Part shown: positions 42,453 through 52,046 of the stretch, one piece after another | How the letters are laid out: each line of letters starts with the position of its first letter | How positions within the stretch are numbered: the first letter of the stretch is position 1 | DNA from: Nocardia sp. NBC_00508 | GTDB taxonomy: Bacteria; Actinomycetota; Actinomycetes; Mycobacteriales; Mycobacteriaceae | Length of the DNA: 64,000 nt | Reading direction: 5' to 3' | Assembly: GCF_036346875.1 (NCBI RefSeq) | Contig: NZ_CP107852.1 | Coordinates: forward strand, 186,001-250,000 | Notes under the pieces: generated by a model | Databases searched by the model: none | What the model was told of the DNA's origin: nothing | Seen by the model: only the letters and a program-made list of their open reading frames with translations | Program-made: the position numbers and the translations under genes

Positions 42453-43354
42453 TCACCCCGCCGCAGCGTGATACAGCTCGCGATGCTCCGCCCACGGACG
42501 CTGCCGCTCCTCCGGACTCATCGCCAACAACGCCCGCAACTTCCCCCACGCCACCTCATCCACCGGCGTATACACCTGCATCCACGCATGCGGAACCGAC
42601 GGCAACGACATACTCGTCAAAAACATCTCCAACTCCCCACCGCCAAATTCCGCACCTGCTTCGTCCGACTCACCGGAACCGCCACATCATTCAACGCCCA
42701 CAACGACGCGAAACCCACACTCTCCGCACACAACTCGGCGATGAACCCCTCCCACCCCGGATCACCCAGATTCTTCGCATACGCGCCACGCAGATACCCC
42801 ACCATCCGACGCAGATCATCCCAATTATGGTGATAGGTATTGCAGCACTCCGGTGTCAGAAACACTCGGCGCGCCACATTCCGCTCCCCCAGCAGAAACC
42901 CCGGACACAACGCCTCATACGACTTGTTGTTCGCCAACACGTCATACCGCGCACTCAACACCACACCCGGCAACGGCTCCAAATGATCCAAAATCACCTG
43001 CAACTCCTCCGGCAACGCCGTCCCCGCATGCGCCGTCGGCACCGTCGGCACATCCGCCAAACGATACAAATGCGCCTTCTCCGCCGCATCCAACGACAAC
43101 GTCCGCGCCACCGCATTCAAAACTTGAACACTGACGTTAATTTCGCGGCCTTGTTCAAGCCAGGTGTACCAGGTGATCCCGATCCCAGCCAGCTGAGCGA
43201 CCTCTTCGCGCCGAAGACCGGGAGTCCGCCTCCGCGGGCCCGGCGGCAGTCCCACATCCTCCGGTGAGATCCTGGCACGCCGAGATTTCAGGAACGCTCC
43301 CAGTTCGGCGCGCCGGGCCTTGCGCACCGCCTGAACATCGGCCACATCGGTCAT
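42453..43354 (-). pseudogene. XRE-family (MmyB-like) regulator, frameshifted
   Basis: The frame from 43354 gives an N-terminal helix-turn-helix (PGLRREEVAQLAGIGITWYT, then WLEQGREINVSVQVL) and the MmyB-like ligand-binding domain. It then leaves frame at four C bases at 42635-42638 (GGGG on the coding strand) and stops at 42617. One added base there restores the frame to a TGA at 42453, adding GELEMFLTSMSLPSVPHAWM, VYTPVD and a normal C-terminal end. The intact protein would be 300 residues. The fault is either a real mutation or a homopolymer sequencing error. AT-rich wobble is not seen; the codon use is unusual (many CAC, AAC and ATC on the plus strand). Confidence 0.75.
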
Positions 43355-43464
43355 TCCCTGATCCTCCCGTACCGTGCTAGAGGTATCCAGGTGCTGTCAG
43401 TACCAGTTTTGGCGACCGGTCGCGCCGCGCTATTCGGCCGGTCCTCGCTGGGTACGCCGGTAGT

Positions 43465-44790
43465 GTGGTGCGACGAGGCGAAGCACTCGAGGGCGTCACC
43501 GCCTTCCTGGCCACCGCGGTGGCCGGGCTGGTGCTGGTCGTGCCGCTCAGTTTCGGCCGGTCCTGCAATTGCACGCCCTATCAGGTCAACAGGTTGGTGC
43601 TGAACGCGCCTCGCGAAGCGGCGATCGGTGTCCTGGTCGCTGCGGTGACCGCCGTCGTCGCCGTGAGTCTCGCCCGGCCACGCACGGCGTGGTCGATCGC
43701 ACTGGCGGCGACGCTGCTGCTGGTCGGCACCCGTACGCTCGAAGAACACAGCGCCTCGCCGGACGTGCTGACCACCACCGCGTACCTCGACGCCATCGGC
43801 AGTGGAATCCTGCTCGGCGCCACGGGCGTGGCGGTACTCGGCCGCCGGGTACCGGCCACCGGATTCGTGCTCGGTGGCATCGGGACCTTCCTCGTCATCA
43901 CCCTGTCCCAGGCCTCGGGCCTGTTCGGCAACCCGCATCGCGCGACATCCGAACCGCGCGTCTGGTCGATGCTGGAAGCGCAGCCCGTGTGGTTGCTCGG
44001 CGCGGTGGCCTGCCTCATCGGGGCGAGCCTGCTGGTCACGCGGCAACGGTTGACGCCGGAAACGATCTACCCCGAGTTGCCGCTCACCCCGGTCGTCGCC
44101 GCCGTCGTGCTCGTCATGACGCAGTTGGCCCTCGTCAGCTGGCGTCACCGTCAGGGCGACGACGGCAGCGCGCTCACCGTGACGGCACTGTGCACGCTGC
44201 TCGCCGCGACCGTCGCCGCCTGGCTGCTGCCACGCCGAGATGGGATCGCGATCTATCTCGCGGTCGCGCTCAGCGCCACCGGGAGCGCGATCGGCACCGG
44301 TCCCCGTCCCGGCTGGAGCGTGCTGCTCCTGCTCGGTCTGCTCCTGCTCGGCCACATGGCCGGCACCCGATCGCACAATCCCGCACTCGGCGCCGGCACG
44401 CTCCCGGTGATCGCAGTGCTCGCGGTGGTCGTTCCGGCAGCTGCCGCCCCAACTCTCGCCACCGCCGCACTCGCGATCGTCGCCGGGTATTGCTCGGCTG
44501 CCTTCCAGCCGCGAACCGCGGGCAGCATCCTGGCGATTGCGGTCCTGTGGTGCCCGTCGACCGTGGCCCCGGTCCGCACCGAGTCCTTCGACTGGACGAT
44601 GATTCCGCCACACCATCTCGGCGATTGGGGCACGATCACCGTGACCTCCGGCGCGGGCTGGGCGGCATTCGCCATCGCGATCGGCTGCGCGATCGGTGTC
44701 GTGATCCGCGCTATCCCGCGTCCCGAACAGCCGCAGCCCGACAAGGTCCGCCCGACACCACCGCGATACGGCCGGACCGCTACCGGCTGA
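43465..44790 (+). CDS. Polytopic membrane protein of unknown function
   Basis: This 441-residue, strongly hydrophobic protein has roughly eleven or twelve predicted membrane helices. It starts at GTG 43465 or at the next GTG codon. A short cysteine pair (SCNC) lies in the first loop after helix 1. The C-terminal tail is basic and proline-rich (RPEQPQPDKVRPTPP). I do not recognise a family. It stands alone between the XRE regulator and the phosphoribosyltransferase fusion gene, read in the same direction as the latter. Confidence 0.7.
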   Translation: MVRRGEALEGVTAFLATAVAGLVLVVPLSFGRSCNCTPYQVNRLVLNAPREAAIGVLVAAVTAVVAVSLARPRTAWSIALAATLLLVGTRTLEEHSASPDVLTTTAYLDAIGSGILLGATGVAVLGRRVPATGFVLGGIGTFLVITLSQASGLFGNPHRATSEPRVWSMLEAQPVWLLGAVACLIGASLLVTRQRLTPETIYPELPLTPVVAAVVLVMTQLALVSWRHRQGDDGSALTVTALCTLLAATVAAWLLPRRDGIAIYLAVALSATGSAIGTGPRPGWSVLLLLGLLLLGHMAGTRSHNPALGAGTLPVIAVLAVVVPAAAAPTLATAALAIVAGYCSAAFQPRTAGSILAIAVLWCPSTVAPVRTESFDWTMIPPHHLGDWGTITVTSGAGWAAFAIAIGCAIGVVIRAIPRPEQPQPDKVRPTPPRYGRTATG

Positions 44791-44867
44791 CCGTCGGTTC
44801 CGGCCACCGTTCGACTCGGCCTTTCCGATTGCCGTTACCCCGACGGTGGAGTGGGTAGCGCGAGAAC

Positions 44868-46874
44868 ATGGTGGCCACAATGTTCCATGACCGGCGCGAC
44901 GCGGGCCGGGTGCTGGCCGGGCTTCTCGACGAGTACCGCGATCGCGACGACGTGGTCGTGCTGGCCCTTCCCCGCGGCGGAGTACCCGTCGCGTACGAGG
45001 TGGCCGTGCGACTGGGCGCACCCCTCGATGTGTTCGTGGTGCGCAAGCTCGGCGTTCCCGGCTACACGGAGTTCGCCATGGGAGCGATCGCCGGTGGCGG
45101 GGTGATCGTGACGAACGACGACGTGCTGCGCACGGAACGGGTCGACCCGCGCGATTTCCAGCGCGTCGCCGAGCAGGAGGCCCGGGAGCTGCGCCGACGC
45201 GAAACGGCCTATCGCGAGGGCCGCCCGCTTGCGGATGTCGCGGGCAAAGCGGTGGTCCTGGTGGACGATGGGCTGGCTACGGGGGCGACGATGCGCGCCG
45301 CGCTGGAGGCAGTGCGGCAGCTGCGCCCGGCACGGATCGTCGTGGCCGTCCCCGCCGCGCCCGCGTCGAGCTGCCGGGAACTGAGCCACGTCGTCGATGC
45401 GGTGGTGTGCGCGACCACTCCCGCTCCGTTCTACGCGGTCGGTGCGGCGTACTGGGAGTTCGACCAGACCAGCGACGACGAGGTCCGGGAATTGCTGCGG
45501 AAAGCGGCATCCACGCGCGCAGCGGCGGAGCACGAGGACCAGGAGGAGGATCAGGCATCGATCGTGCGCCGGACGCGGGTCCAGGCGCCGCACGGCATAC
45601 CGCCGGACGACGTGCTGTTCGAGTGGGTCGGCGACGCACGCTTCGTATTGTTCGGCGAGGCCTCGCACGGCACGCACGAGTTCTACGCCGCCCGCGCGGA
45701 AATGACGAAACGGCTGATCGAGCACAAAGGCTTCCGGGCGGTAGTGATCGAAGGCGACTGGCCGGACGCGTACCGGGTGAACCGATACGTACTGGGTCGT
45801 GGTGACGACGGATCCGCCGAGCAGGCCCTGCGCGGGTTCGAGCGTTTCCCTGCCTGGATGTGGCGCAACACCGTGGTGTCGGATTTCGTCGGCTGGCTGC
45901 GCGAGCACAACGCGCGCACCGCGGCGCCGCATGAGCGAACCGGTTTCTACGGGATGGACCTCTACAGCCTGTATCGCTCCGCCGAGGACGTGATCCGCTA
46001 CCTGGACGAGGTGGATCCCGGCGCCGCACGCCGGGCACGCGAACGCTACTCGTGCTTCGAGCAGTACGGAACGGAAGGGCAGGAATACGGGTACTCGGCC
46101 GCGTTCGGCGCGAGCGCGCCGTGCGAGCAGGAGGCGATGGACCAGTTGGTCGACCTCCAGCGGCACGCGGCCGAGCACGCGAAGCGGGACGGTCTGGTGG
46201 CCGAGGACGAACAGTTCTTCGCCGAACAGAATGCCCGCCTGGTGCGCTCGGCGGAGGAGTATTACCGGACGATGTTCGGTGGTCGGGTCTCGTCGTGGAA
46301 CCTGCGCGATCAGCACATGGTCGAAACGATCGAGGCGCTCGGCGACCATCTCGGCAGACAGTTCGGGACGCCGGCCAAAATGGTTGTCTGGGCGCACAAT
46401 TCCCATCTGGGTGATGCGAGCGCCACGGAAGTCGCGTCGGTTGGCGAATGGAATGTCGGGCAATTGCTCCGGGAGCGCTACCCGAGCCAGTGCCGGATCC
46501 TCGGCTTCACCACCTACACGGGGACGGTGACCGCGGCCGACGACTGGGGTGCGCCCGCCGACTGCAAACGGGTGCGGCCCGCGCTGGACGGCAGCGTCGA
46601 GAAGTTCTTCCACGAAACTCGTGCAGGCGATTTCTGGACCGGTTTCGAGGATCCCAGCCTCGCCCGGGTACTGCGGTCGGCACTGCTCGAGCGCGCTATC
46701 GGCGTCCTCTACCAGCCCCGGACCGAGCGGCGCAGCCACTACTTCCGGGCGCGGGTGGCCGACCAGTTCGATGCCGTGATCCATATCGACCGGACCACCG
46801 CCCTGGAACCGCTCGAACGCACCTCCCGGTGGGAGTCCGGTGAATTGCCGGAAACCTATCCGTACGCCGTCTGA
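44868..46874 (+). CDS. Phosphoribosyltransferase-erythromycin esterase fusion
   Basis: This 668-residue protein joins two domains. Residues about 8-215 are a type I phosphoribosyltransferase, with LPRGGVPVAYEVA and the PRPP motif VVLVDDGLATGATM. Residues about 250-655 are an erythromycin esterase (EreA/B) homologue with GEASHGTHEFYAARAEMT, VIEGDWPDAYRVN and WAHNSHLGDA, which carry the conserved His and Glu residues. Such fusions occur in actinomycetes. The natural substrate is unknown and macrolide resistance cannot be assumed. The ATG at 44868 is taken; MFHDRR at 44880 is an alternative. Confidence 0.88.
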   Translation: MVATMFHDRRDAGRVLAGLLDEYRDRDDVVVLALPRGGVPVAYEVAVRLGAPLDVFVVRKLGVPGYTEFAMGAIAGGGVIVTNDDVLRTERVDPRDFQRVAEQEARELRRRETAYREGRPLADVAGKAVVLVDDGLATGATMRAALEAVRQLRPARIVVAVPAAPASSCRELSHVVDAVVCATTPAPFYAVGAAYWEFDQTSDDEVRELLRKAASTRAAAEHEDQEEDQASIVRRTRVQAPHGIPPDDVLFEWVGDARFVLFGEASHGTHEFYAARAEMTKRLIEHKGFRAVVIEGDWPDAYRVNRYVLGRGDDGSAEQALRGFERFPAWMWRNTVVSDFVGWLREHNARTAAPHERTGFYGMDLYSLYRSAEDVIRYLDEVDPGAARRARERYSCFEQYGTEGQEYGYSAAFGASAPCEQEAMDQLVDLQRHAAEHAKRDGLVAEDEQFFAEQNARLVRSAEEYYRTMFGGRVSSWNLRDQHMVETIEALGDHLGRQFGTPAKMVVWAHNSHLGDASATEVASVGEWNVGQLLRERYPSQCRILGFTTYTGTVTAADDWGAPADCKRVRPALDGSVEKFFHETRAGDFWTGFEDPSLARVLRSALLERAIGVLYQPRTERRSHYFRARVADQFDAVIHIDRTTALEPLERTSRWESGELPETYPYAV

Positions 46875-46879
46875 GCAGA

Positions 46880-47218
46880 CTATCGAACGGTATCGGTGCG
46901 CAAAGCGTCTCGTGTCAGGAGTTCCGATCCGGCCGCACCGCCGGAGTAGGCGGCATCGGGCCCGGTGCGCGCCGCGCCGGCGAGGCGTCGGCCGAGCGGC
47001 ATCTGTGGCTCCGGCGGCCGGGGTTGGGGTGGAGTGAATCGCAGAATCCCCGAAAAACCGCGAAATCCACCGGGTATGGGGATCTCCCCGGGGATATCAG
47101 AGGCACCGGGTATGCCGACCGATGACGGCTCAGCGCTCGCGGGCGCGGCGGCGAGCACTGCGACGGCGGCCAGAGCGACAGCGCCTGCGACGAGCCCACC
47201 CTCGGCAATGAACGCCAT
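46880..47218 (-). CDS. Small secreted protein, proline-rich
   Basis: A 112-residue frame opens at ATG 47218, eight bases after GGAGG. It has a textbook signal peptide: a hydrophobic stretch GLVAGAVALAAVAVLAAA with a cleavage site after ASA at about residue 30. The mature part is rich in Pro, Gly and Ile (IPGEIPIPGG, PPQPRPPEPQMP) and has no cysteine. Similar small, secreted, low-complexity proteins are common in mycolic-acid bacteria. Its function is unknown. It ends five bases from the end of the preceding convergent gene. Confidence 0.6.
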   Translation of the reverse strand: MAFIAEGGLVAGAVALAAVAVLAAAPASAEPSSVGIPGASDIPGEIPIPGGFRGFSGILRFTPPQPRPPEPQMPLGRRLAGAARTGPDAAYSGGAAGSELLTRDALRTDTVR

Positions 47219-47436
47219 GATGCGGTCCTCCGATCTCCGTCGGCAGGCCCGTTGGGACCCATACGGGTGGCACGGGGATATCACCGAGCCGCGAATGAAT
47301 TTCGAAACACCACGGTGTTGTCGAGCCATCGGATCCAGAGAGTCATGTTTCTGCACGAATTCGAATGCGCAAAGCCGGACACTCACAATTGAGATAACGA
47401 AACGATAACCAGGAATCGGCCACGCGGGCCAGGGAC
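47219..47436. other. Promoter region of the small secreted protein gene
   Basis: The stretch is AT-richer than its neighbours. It should carry the promoter of the leftward secreted-protein gene. I saw no clear operator. Confidence 0.35.
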
Positions 47437-47490
47437 GTGCCCGCTGTCGCGGCAAGCGGGCACGACGAAGCGGCCGGTCGCCACCGGCCG
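47437..47490 (-). terminator. Double hairpin after catalase gene
   Basis: Two hairpins lie just beyond the catalase stop. CGGCCGGT/ACCGGCCG at 47471-47490 has an 8-bp stem with a 4-base loop. GTGCCCGC/GCGGGCAC at 47437-47463 has an 8-bp stem with an 11-base loop. Together they probably form the catalase terminator. Confidence 0.65.
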
Positions 47491-47504
47491 CCCAGTGCGT
47501 CGGG

Positions 47505-49025
47505 TCAGGCTTTGGCCTGGGCCGAAGAGCGAGCCGGGTTGGCTTGGGCCGCGGCCTTGGGGTCACGCTCGTTCTGCTTCGCCCGCACGCCCGTCTCGAC
47601 GCGGTCACCCAGATCCTTGTCCACGTTGCGCCAGTACTCGAATGCCCGGTCGAGCACGGGCGCCGTGACGCCGTTGAGCAGGTGCCCCACGAGGTTGTTC
47701 ACCAGCCGCTGACGCGCCGCGTCGTCGAGCACTTTCCGGACCATGGTGCCCGCCTGGCCCCAGTCGTCATCGTCCTTGCGCAATGTGTAGGCCTGGCGCA
47801 CCATCTCACCGTCGGTGTACCAGCTCGGGACCGGCCCCGCCACCGAAGGATCGGCGTGCGGACCGCCCTTCGAGTTCGGCACGTACACCGGGTCGCCCGG
47901 GTTGTGATGGCGCATCGCGCCATCCTTGCTGTACGAACGCACGGTGGTGGCGTGCGCCGTATTGACCGGCAACTCTTTGTAATTGGCGCCGATGCGGTTG
48001 CGGTGGGCGTCGGGGTAGGAGAACCACCGTGCCAGCAACATCTTGTCCGGGCTGGGGCCGGTGCCGGGTACCGAACTGCTCGGCTCGAACGCCGCCTGCT
48101 CGATCTCGGTGTGGTAGTCCGCCGGGTTGCGATCGAGTGTCATCCTGCCGACCTCGATCAGCGGATAGTCGCCGTGCGGCCAGACCTTGGTCAGGTCGAA
48201 GGGGTTGAATCGGTAGGTCTTCGCCTCCTCGAACGGCATGATCTGCATCTTCAGCGTCCAACTCGGGTAGTTGCCGCCCTCGATCGCCTCCCAGAGATCA
48301 CGGAGGTGGTAATCGGTGTCCATCGAGGCCATCTGGTCGGCTTCGTCCTGGGTGAAGAACTCGATACCCTGATCGGTCTTGAAGTGGTACTTGACCCAGA
48401 ACCGCTGCCCGGTGGCGTTGAACCACAGATAGGTGTGGCTGGAATAGCCGTTCATGTGCCGCCAGCTGCGCGGAACGCCGCGGTCGCCCATCAGCCAGGT
48501 CACCTGGTGGGCGGATTCCGGTGACAGTGTCCAGAAGTCCCACTGCATGTCGTGGTCGCGCAGATTGTTGTCGGCGCGGCGCTTCTGGGAACGAATGAAG
48601 TCCTGGAACTTCATCGGATCGCGGACGAAGAAGATCGGGGTGTTGTTGCCGACCATGTCGAAGTTGCCCTGCTCGGTGTAGAACTTCAGCGCGAACCCGC
48701 GTGGATCCCGCCAGGTGTCGGGGCTGCCACGCTCGCCCGCGACCGTGGAGAAGCGGGCCAGCATCTCCGTCTTCTTGCCGGGCTGGAACACCTCGGCCAT
48801 CGTGTAGGCGCTCACGTCGTTGGTGACCTCGAATGTGCCGAACGCCCCGCCGCCCTTCGCATGCGGTTGACGTTCGGGTACCCGCTCCCGGTTGAATGCC
48901 GCCATCTTCTCGATCAAGTAGGCGTCGTTCAGCAGGATCGGGCCGTCGGGCCCGATCGTCAGCGAGTGCTCGTCACTGGGGACCGGGATACCGGCGTCGT
49001 CGGTGGTGTAGTTCCGAACAGACAT
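47505..49025 (-). CDS. katA: Monofunctional haem catalase (small-subunit, clade 3 type)
   Basis: This is a 506-residue haem catalase that breaks down hydrogen peroxide in the cytoplasm. The distal His region reads [17 protein letters not shown], the distal Asn region [17 protein letters not shown], and the proximal Tyr lies in [17 protein letters not shown]. The length fits the small-subunit catalases. The C terminus ends with a short Ala- and Lys-rich tail ([10 protein letters not shown]). The start ([12 protein letters not shown]) has a purine-rich site AGGAGAGAG upstream. It is transcribed alone and ends before two hairpins. No peroxide regulator gene is adjacent. Confidence 0.95.
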   Translation of the reverse strand: MSVRNYTTDDAGIPVPSDEHSLTIGPDGPILLNDAYLIEKMAAFNRERVPERQPHAKGGGAFGTFEVTNDVSAYTMAEVFQPGKKTEMLARFSTVAGERGSPDTWRDPRGFALKFYTEQGNFDMVGNNTPIFFVRDPMKFQDFIRSQKRRADNNLRDHDMQWDFWTLSPESAHQVTWLMGDRGVPRSWRHMNGYSSHTYLWFNATGQRFWVKYHFKTDQGIEFFTQDEADQMASMDTDYHLRDLWEAIEGGNYPSWTLKMQIMPFEEAKTYRFNPFDLTKVWPHGDYPLIEVGRMTLDRNPADYHTEIEQAAFEPSSSVPGTGPSPDKMLLARWFSYPDAHRNRIGANYKELPVNTAHATTVRSYSKDGAMRHHNPGDPVYVPNSKGGPHADPSVAGPVPSWYTDGEMVRQAYTLRKDDDDWGQAGTMVRKVLDDAARQRLVNNLVGHLLNGVTAPVLDRAFEYWRNVDKDLGDRVETGVRAKQNERDPKAAAQANPARSSAQAKA

Positions 49026-49339
49026 CTCTCTCCTCTCCTACGAGCCGCGGGCGGGAACCCCACGGCGAACCGTCAGGACGAGCGGCACCGAGGAACAAGT
49101 CCCGACGCGACGCCGGGCGGCTCGAAACGGAATCGGCGTGGTCGCGCGAAACTGCCGGTTCTGTCGATCGACTTCCCAGGTGCCCACTCCCCAAACTACC
49201 GCCGACCGGGGCTTCCGGCGCGAAGCCCGCCAGGATCGGCGCAGGTCGGCCGCCGGATCTCCGGGTCCTGGCTGCGGCAAAACGACGTGCGATGCGGGCT
49301 GACCGGAATTCCGGGTCGCGTTGGGTAGATTCCCCCGCG
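49026..49339. promoter_or_regulatory. Divergent intergenic region, catalase and dehydratase genes
   Basis: This 314-base region between divergent start codons should hold both promoters. The catalase ribosome site is at its left end. I saw no clear repeat or operator. Confidence 0.4.
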
Positions 49340-50386
49340 ATGTCCAGCATCCATTCGATGTCCGATGAGACCGCGGTGACCGATCCCGCGGCGCTTGACG
49401 TGCCGACGGTCGGGTGTCGGTATCGCTCCTGCGACTACTACGAGGTCGGACGCGAGAAGATTCGCGAGTACGCCCGTGCGGTGCGCAACTACCACCCCGC
49501 GCACTGGTCGGAGGACGCGGCTGCGGACCTCGGCTACGACAGGCTGCTCGCGCCGCCCACCTTCGGTGCGGTCCCCGGCTATCTGGCCTACGCCGAAGTG
49601 TTCGACACGATCCTGCCCGGCTACGACCTGAGCCGGATGATCCAGACCGATCAGATGATCGAGTTCCACCGCCCGCTGCTGGCCGGCGACCGGATCGGCT
49701 TCGAGATCTGCCTGGACTCGTTCCGGCGCGCCTTCGGTGGCGACCTCATCGTGCTGCGCCAGACCATCCTGGACCAGGACGACCTGCCTGTCGCCACCTC
49801 GCGGACCAGCATGGTCGGGCGCGCCGACAGCGCACTTCCGGGTTCCGTCGACGCGGTCGTGATGCACGGCGCACGACCGGACATCCGGAGAGCGCACCGG
49901 CCCTCGCGGTACGTCGGCCCGGTCACCGAGCCCGTGCGAGAACCGCGCGCCGTACCGGCGAGCGCGCGCGCCCGGCGGTTCGACGCCGTGGTTCCCGGCG
50001 AGGAGCTTCCCCCGCGCACGCTCACCATCAGCCGCGGCGACCTGGTCAACTACGCCGGCGTCGCCGGCGACCCGAACCCGATCCACTGGAGTGCCGAGTT
50101 CGCCACCCGGATGGGACTGGAAACCGTTGTCGCCCAGGGCATGTTGACCATCGGGATCAGTGTGGACCTGGTCACCTCATGGCTGGGCGACCCCGGCGCC
50201 CTGCGCGCCTACAACGTGCGGCTGACCAGCCCGGTCCACGTCGGCGCGAGCGGCGGCCGGATCGAGTTCCGGGGCCGGGTCAAACACCTGGACGCGGGCG
50301 CGCGCGCCGCCACGATCGCGATCACCGCCGAGCACGACGGGCGCAAGATCTTCGGCCGCGCGACCGCCGAGGTCGCCCTCGCGTGA
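49340..50386 (+). CDS. Fused MaoC-type (3R)-hydroxyacyl dehydratase (HadA-HadB-like)
   Basis: This 348-residue protein contains two hot-dog domains. Residues about 28-160 resemble HadA, with an N-terminal FAS1-type dehydratase pattern (EKIREYARAVRNYHPAHWSE and PPTFGAVPGYL). Residues about 205-345 are a MaoC domain with the active-site segment YAGVAGDPNPIHWS (Asp and His) followed by VAQGMLTIGISVDL. In mycobacteria HadA and HadB are separate proteins of the FAS-II cycle that dehydrate hydroxyacyl-ACP in mycolic acid synthesis. Here both lie in one chain. The start at 49340 was chosen; ATG 49358 is possible. It may serve mycolic or other long-chain lipid synthesis, or a polyketide-like route. 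Confidence 0.82.
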   Translation: MSSIHSMSDETAVTDPAALDVPTVGCRYRSCDYYEVGREKIREYARAVRNYHPAHWSEDAAADLGYDRLLAPPTFGAVPGYLAYAEVFDTILPGYDLSRMIQTDQMIEFHRPLLAGDRIGFEICLDSFRRAFGGDLIVLRQTILDQDDLPVATSRTSMVGRADSALPGSVDAVVMHGARPDIRRAHRPSRYVGPVTEPVREPRAVPASARARRFDAVVPGEELPPRTLTISRGDLVNYAGVAGDPNPIHWSAEFATRMGLETVVAQGMLTIGISVDLVTSWLGDPGALRAYNVRLTSPVHVGASGGRIEFRGRVKHLDAGARAATIAITAEHDGRKIFGRATAEVALA

Positions 50387-50551
50387 TCGCACGTCCCGTT
50401 CGCCCCACCGGAGAATCGGTGTGTTTGGTCCGGAGAAGCCGGGGCACGTTGGAGACGGAGCGCGGTCGCCCTCATTCGGCGGACCGCGTACTCGGTACCC
50501 GATCGAGCGGGCAGCAGGCCCCGCTCGCACCCGAAAGGACCGGTATCTGTC

Positions 50552-50713
50552 GTGGTTGTGCTTCTTGCTGTGATCGGCTCGGCTTCCCTGGCCGTCATCG
50601 CGATCCATGCCACGGTCGTCGCACGCAGCTTGGTGGAACTTCGATCCCAGCGCCGGGAGAGCATCGAACGGCGTGCCGAACGGGCTGCTCGGCTCACCCG
50701 CACAATGGTCTGA
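50552..50713 (+). CDS. Possible small membrane protein, 53 residues
   Basis: From GTG 50552 a short frame gives one hydrophobic helix (VVVLLAVIGSASLAVIAIHA) followed by a highly charged amphipathic stretch (RSQRRESIERRAERAARL). A GAAAGGA site lies about 12 bases before it, a little far. Single-pass small proteins of this type are often missed. The rest of the gap between the dehydratase and AraC genes shows nothing else. Confidence 0.4.
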   Translation: MVVLLAVIGSASLAVIAIHATVVARSLVELRSQRRESIERRAERAARLTRTMV

Positions 50714-50845
50714 TTCCGCGCTCGGCAATCTCCCGGACCTGACCGACACCTGGAGCTATCGTCCCCCGAGCAGGACAATGGGAGGACAGGCGACGGCGGG
50801 TCTCCCGAGCCGCGGCCTGGACCATCGTCCTAGCAGGAGGCGACA

Positions 50846-51823
50846 ATGTCGATTGACACCGCGCCCGCGCCCGTCGAGCGATACGAATTCTCCTCGACCG
50901 ACTCCGCCGAGATCACCGACTACATCGACCGCATGTATGCCGGCAACCGCACCCGATTCCTCGATGTCCCGCCGGAGGCCGCGTTCGCCGCCAGGGGCGT
51001 CGCCACCGACACGATGGCCACCGACCGGGTCCATAGTGCGATCGGCTATGCCACCGACGCCGAACCATTCGAGTACCTGGTGTTCGAACATCTGATCGCG
51101 GGCCGGTATCTGCTGCGCGGTGGGGAGGAACTCCTGATGCGCCCCGGCGACGTCGCGATGGTCCCGATGGGTGTCGGGCTGTCGTTCGAAGTCCACGACC
51201 TCGACATGTCCCTGCTCCGGCTGCCGATGGACCGTGTCGCCGCGGCGGCGGAAGGGCAGGTCGGTGCGCCTGCGGGCGGCCTGCGGTTCCACTCCGCCCA
51301 GCCGGTCTCGCACGCGATGGGACGGTACTGGCGCGAACTGGTCGGCGTGGTCCACCGCGAACTCATGGACCCCGATTCTTCGATGTGCAACCCTCTGGTC
51401 GCCGAGCAGACAACCGCCGGTATCGCGGCGGCCGCGCTGACCACGTTCCCGAACACGGCGATGACAGTCGACTACATCCGCGACCCGGGCCCGATCACTC
51501 CGATGGCCTTGCGTCGCGCGATCGACCACATCAACGCCAACGCCGACCAGCCCCTCACCCTCACCGACATCGCCGACGCCGGCGGAGTCACCACATGCGC
51601 CCTCCAGCACGACTTCCGCCGCCATTACGACACAACGCCACTGGGCTACCTGCGTCGGGTGCGCCTCGAGCGGGCCCACGCGGAGCTGACCGCCGCCGAG
51701 CCCGAAACCGGACAGACCGTCGCCGCCATCGCCGAGCGGTGGGGCTTCGCCCATCCGGCCCGCTTCGCGGCCGCTTACACCGTCCGTTACGGCCGGCCAC
51801 CCACAGACACGCTGCACGCCTGA
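50846..51823 (+). CDS. AraC-family transcriptional regulator
   Basis: This is a 325-residue regulator. The N-terminal part (about 15-210) is an AraC-binding-like cupin domain, as in the group with a ligand-binding N terminus (FEYLVFEHLIAGRYLLRG, MRPGDVAMVPMG). The C-terminal HTH_18 region (about 220-322) has LTLTDIADAGGVTTCALQHD for the first helix-turn-helix and AIAERWGFAHPARFAAAY followed by RYGRPP for the second. The ATG follows AGGAGGCGAC, a strong ribosome site. The target is unknown; a VOC/dioxygenase remnant lies downstream. Confidence 0.9.
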   Translation: MSIDTAPAPVERYEFSSTDSAEITDYIDRMYAGNRTRFLDVPPEAAFAARGVATDTMATDRVHSAIGYATDAEPFEYLVFEHLIAGRYLLRGGEELLMRPGDVAMVPMGVGLSFEVHDLDMSLLRLPMDRVAAAAEGQVGAPAGGLRFHSAQPVSHAMGRYWRELVGVVHRELMDPDSSMCNPLVAEQTTAGIAAAALTTFPNTAMTVDYIRDPGPITPMALRRAIDHINANADQPLTLTDIADAGGVTTCALQHDFRRHYDTTPLGYLRRVRLERAHAELTAAEPETGQTVAAIAERWGFAHPARFAAAYTVRYGRPPTDTLHA

Positions 51824-52046
51824 CTGCCCAACGGATACCTGCCGGTCCGAGATCGCCGGCCCTATGACCACGCTCCGCCGGAGACGGTGATCGCTCTCAG
51901 GTCACGACGGGTGCGGCGCGCCTGAGAATTCCCGCCGCGCGGCATGCGCATCGTGACCCGCACCGATCTCGCGGGCCGCCGCGGAGACGATCCGGACACC
52001 CGCCGCGCTGACCGAGCAGCGCCGCCGAACCGGGACGACGCGGTGG

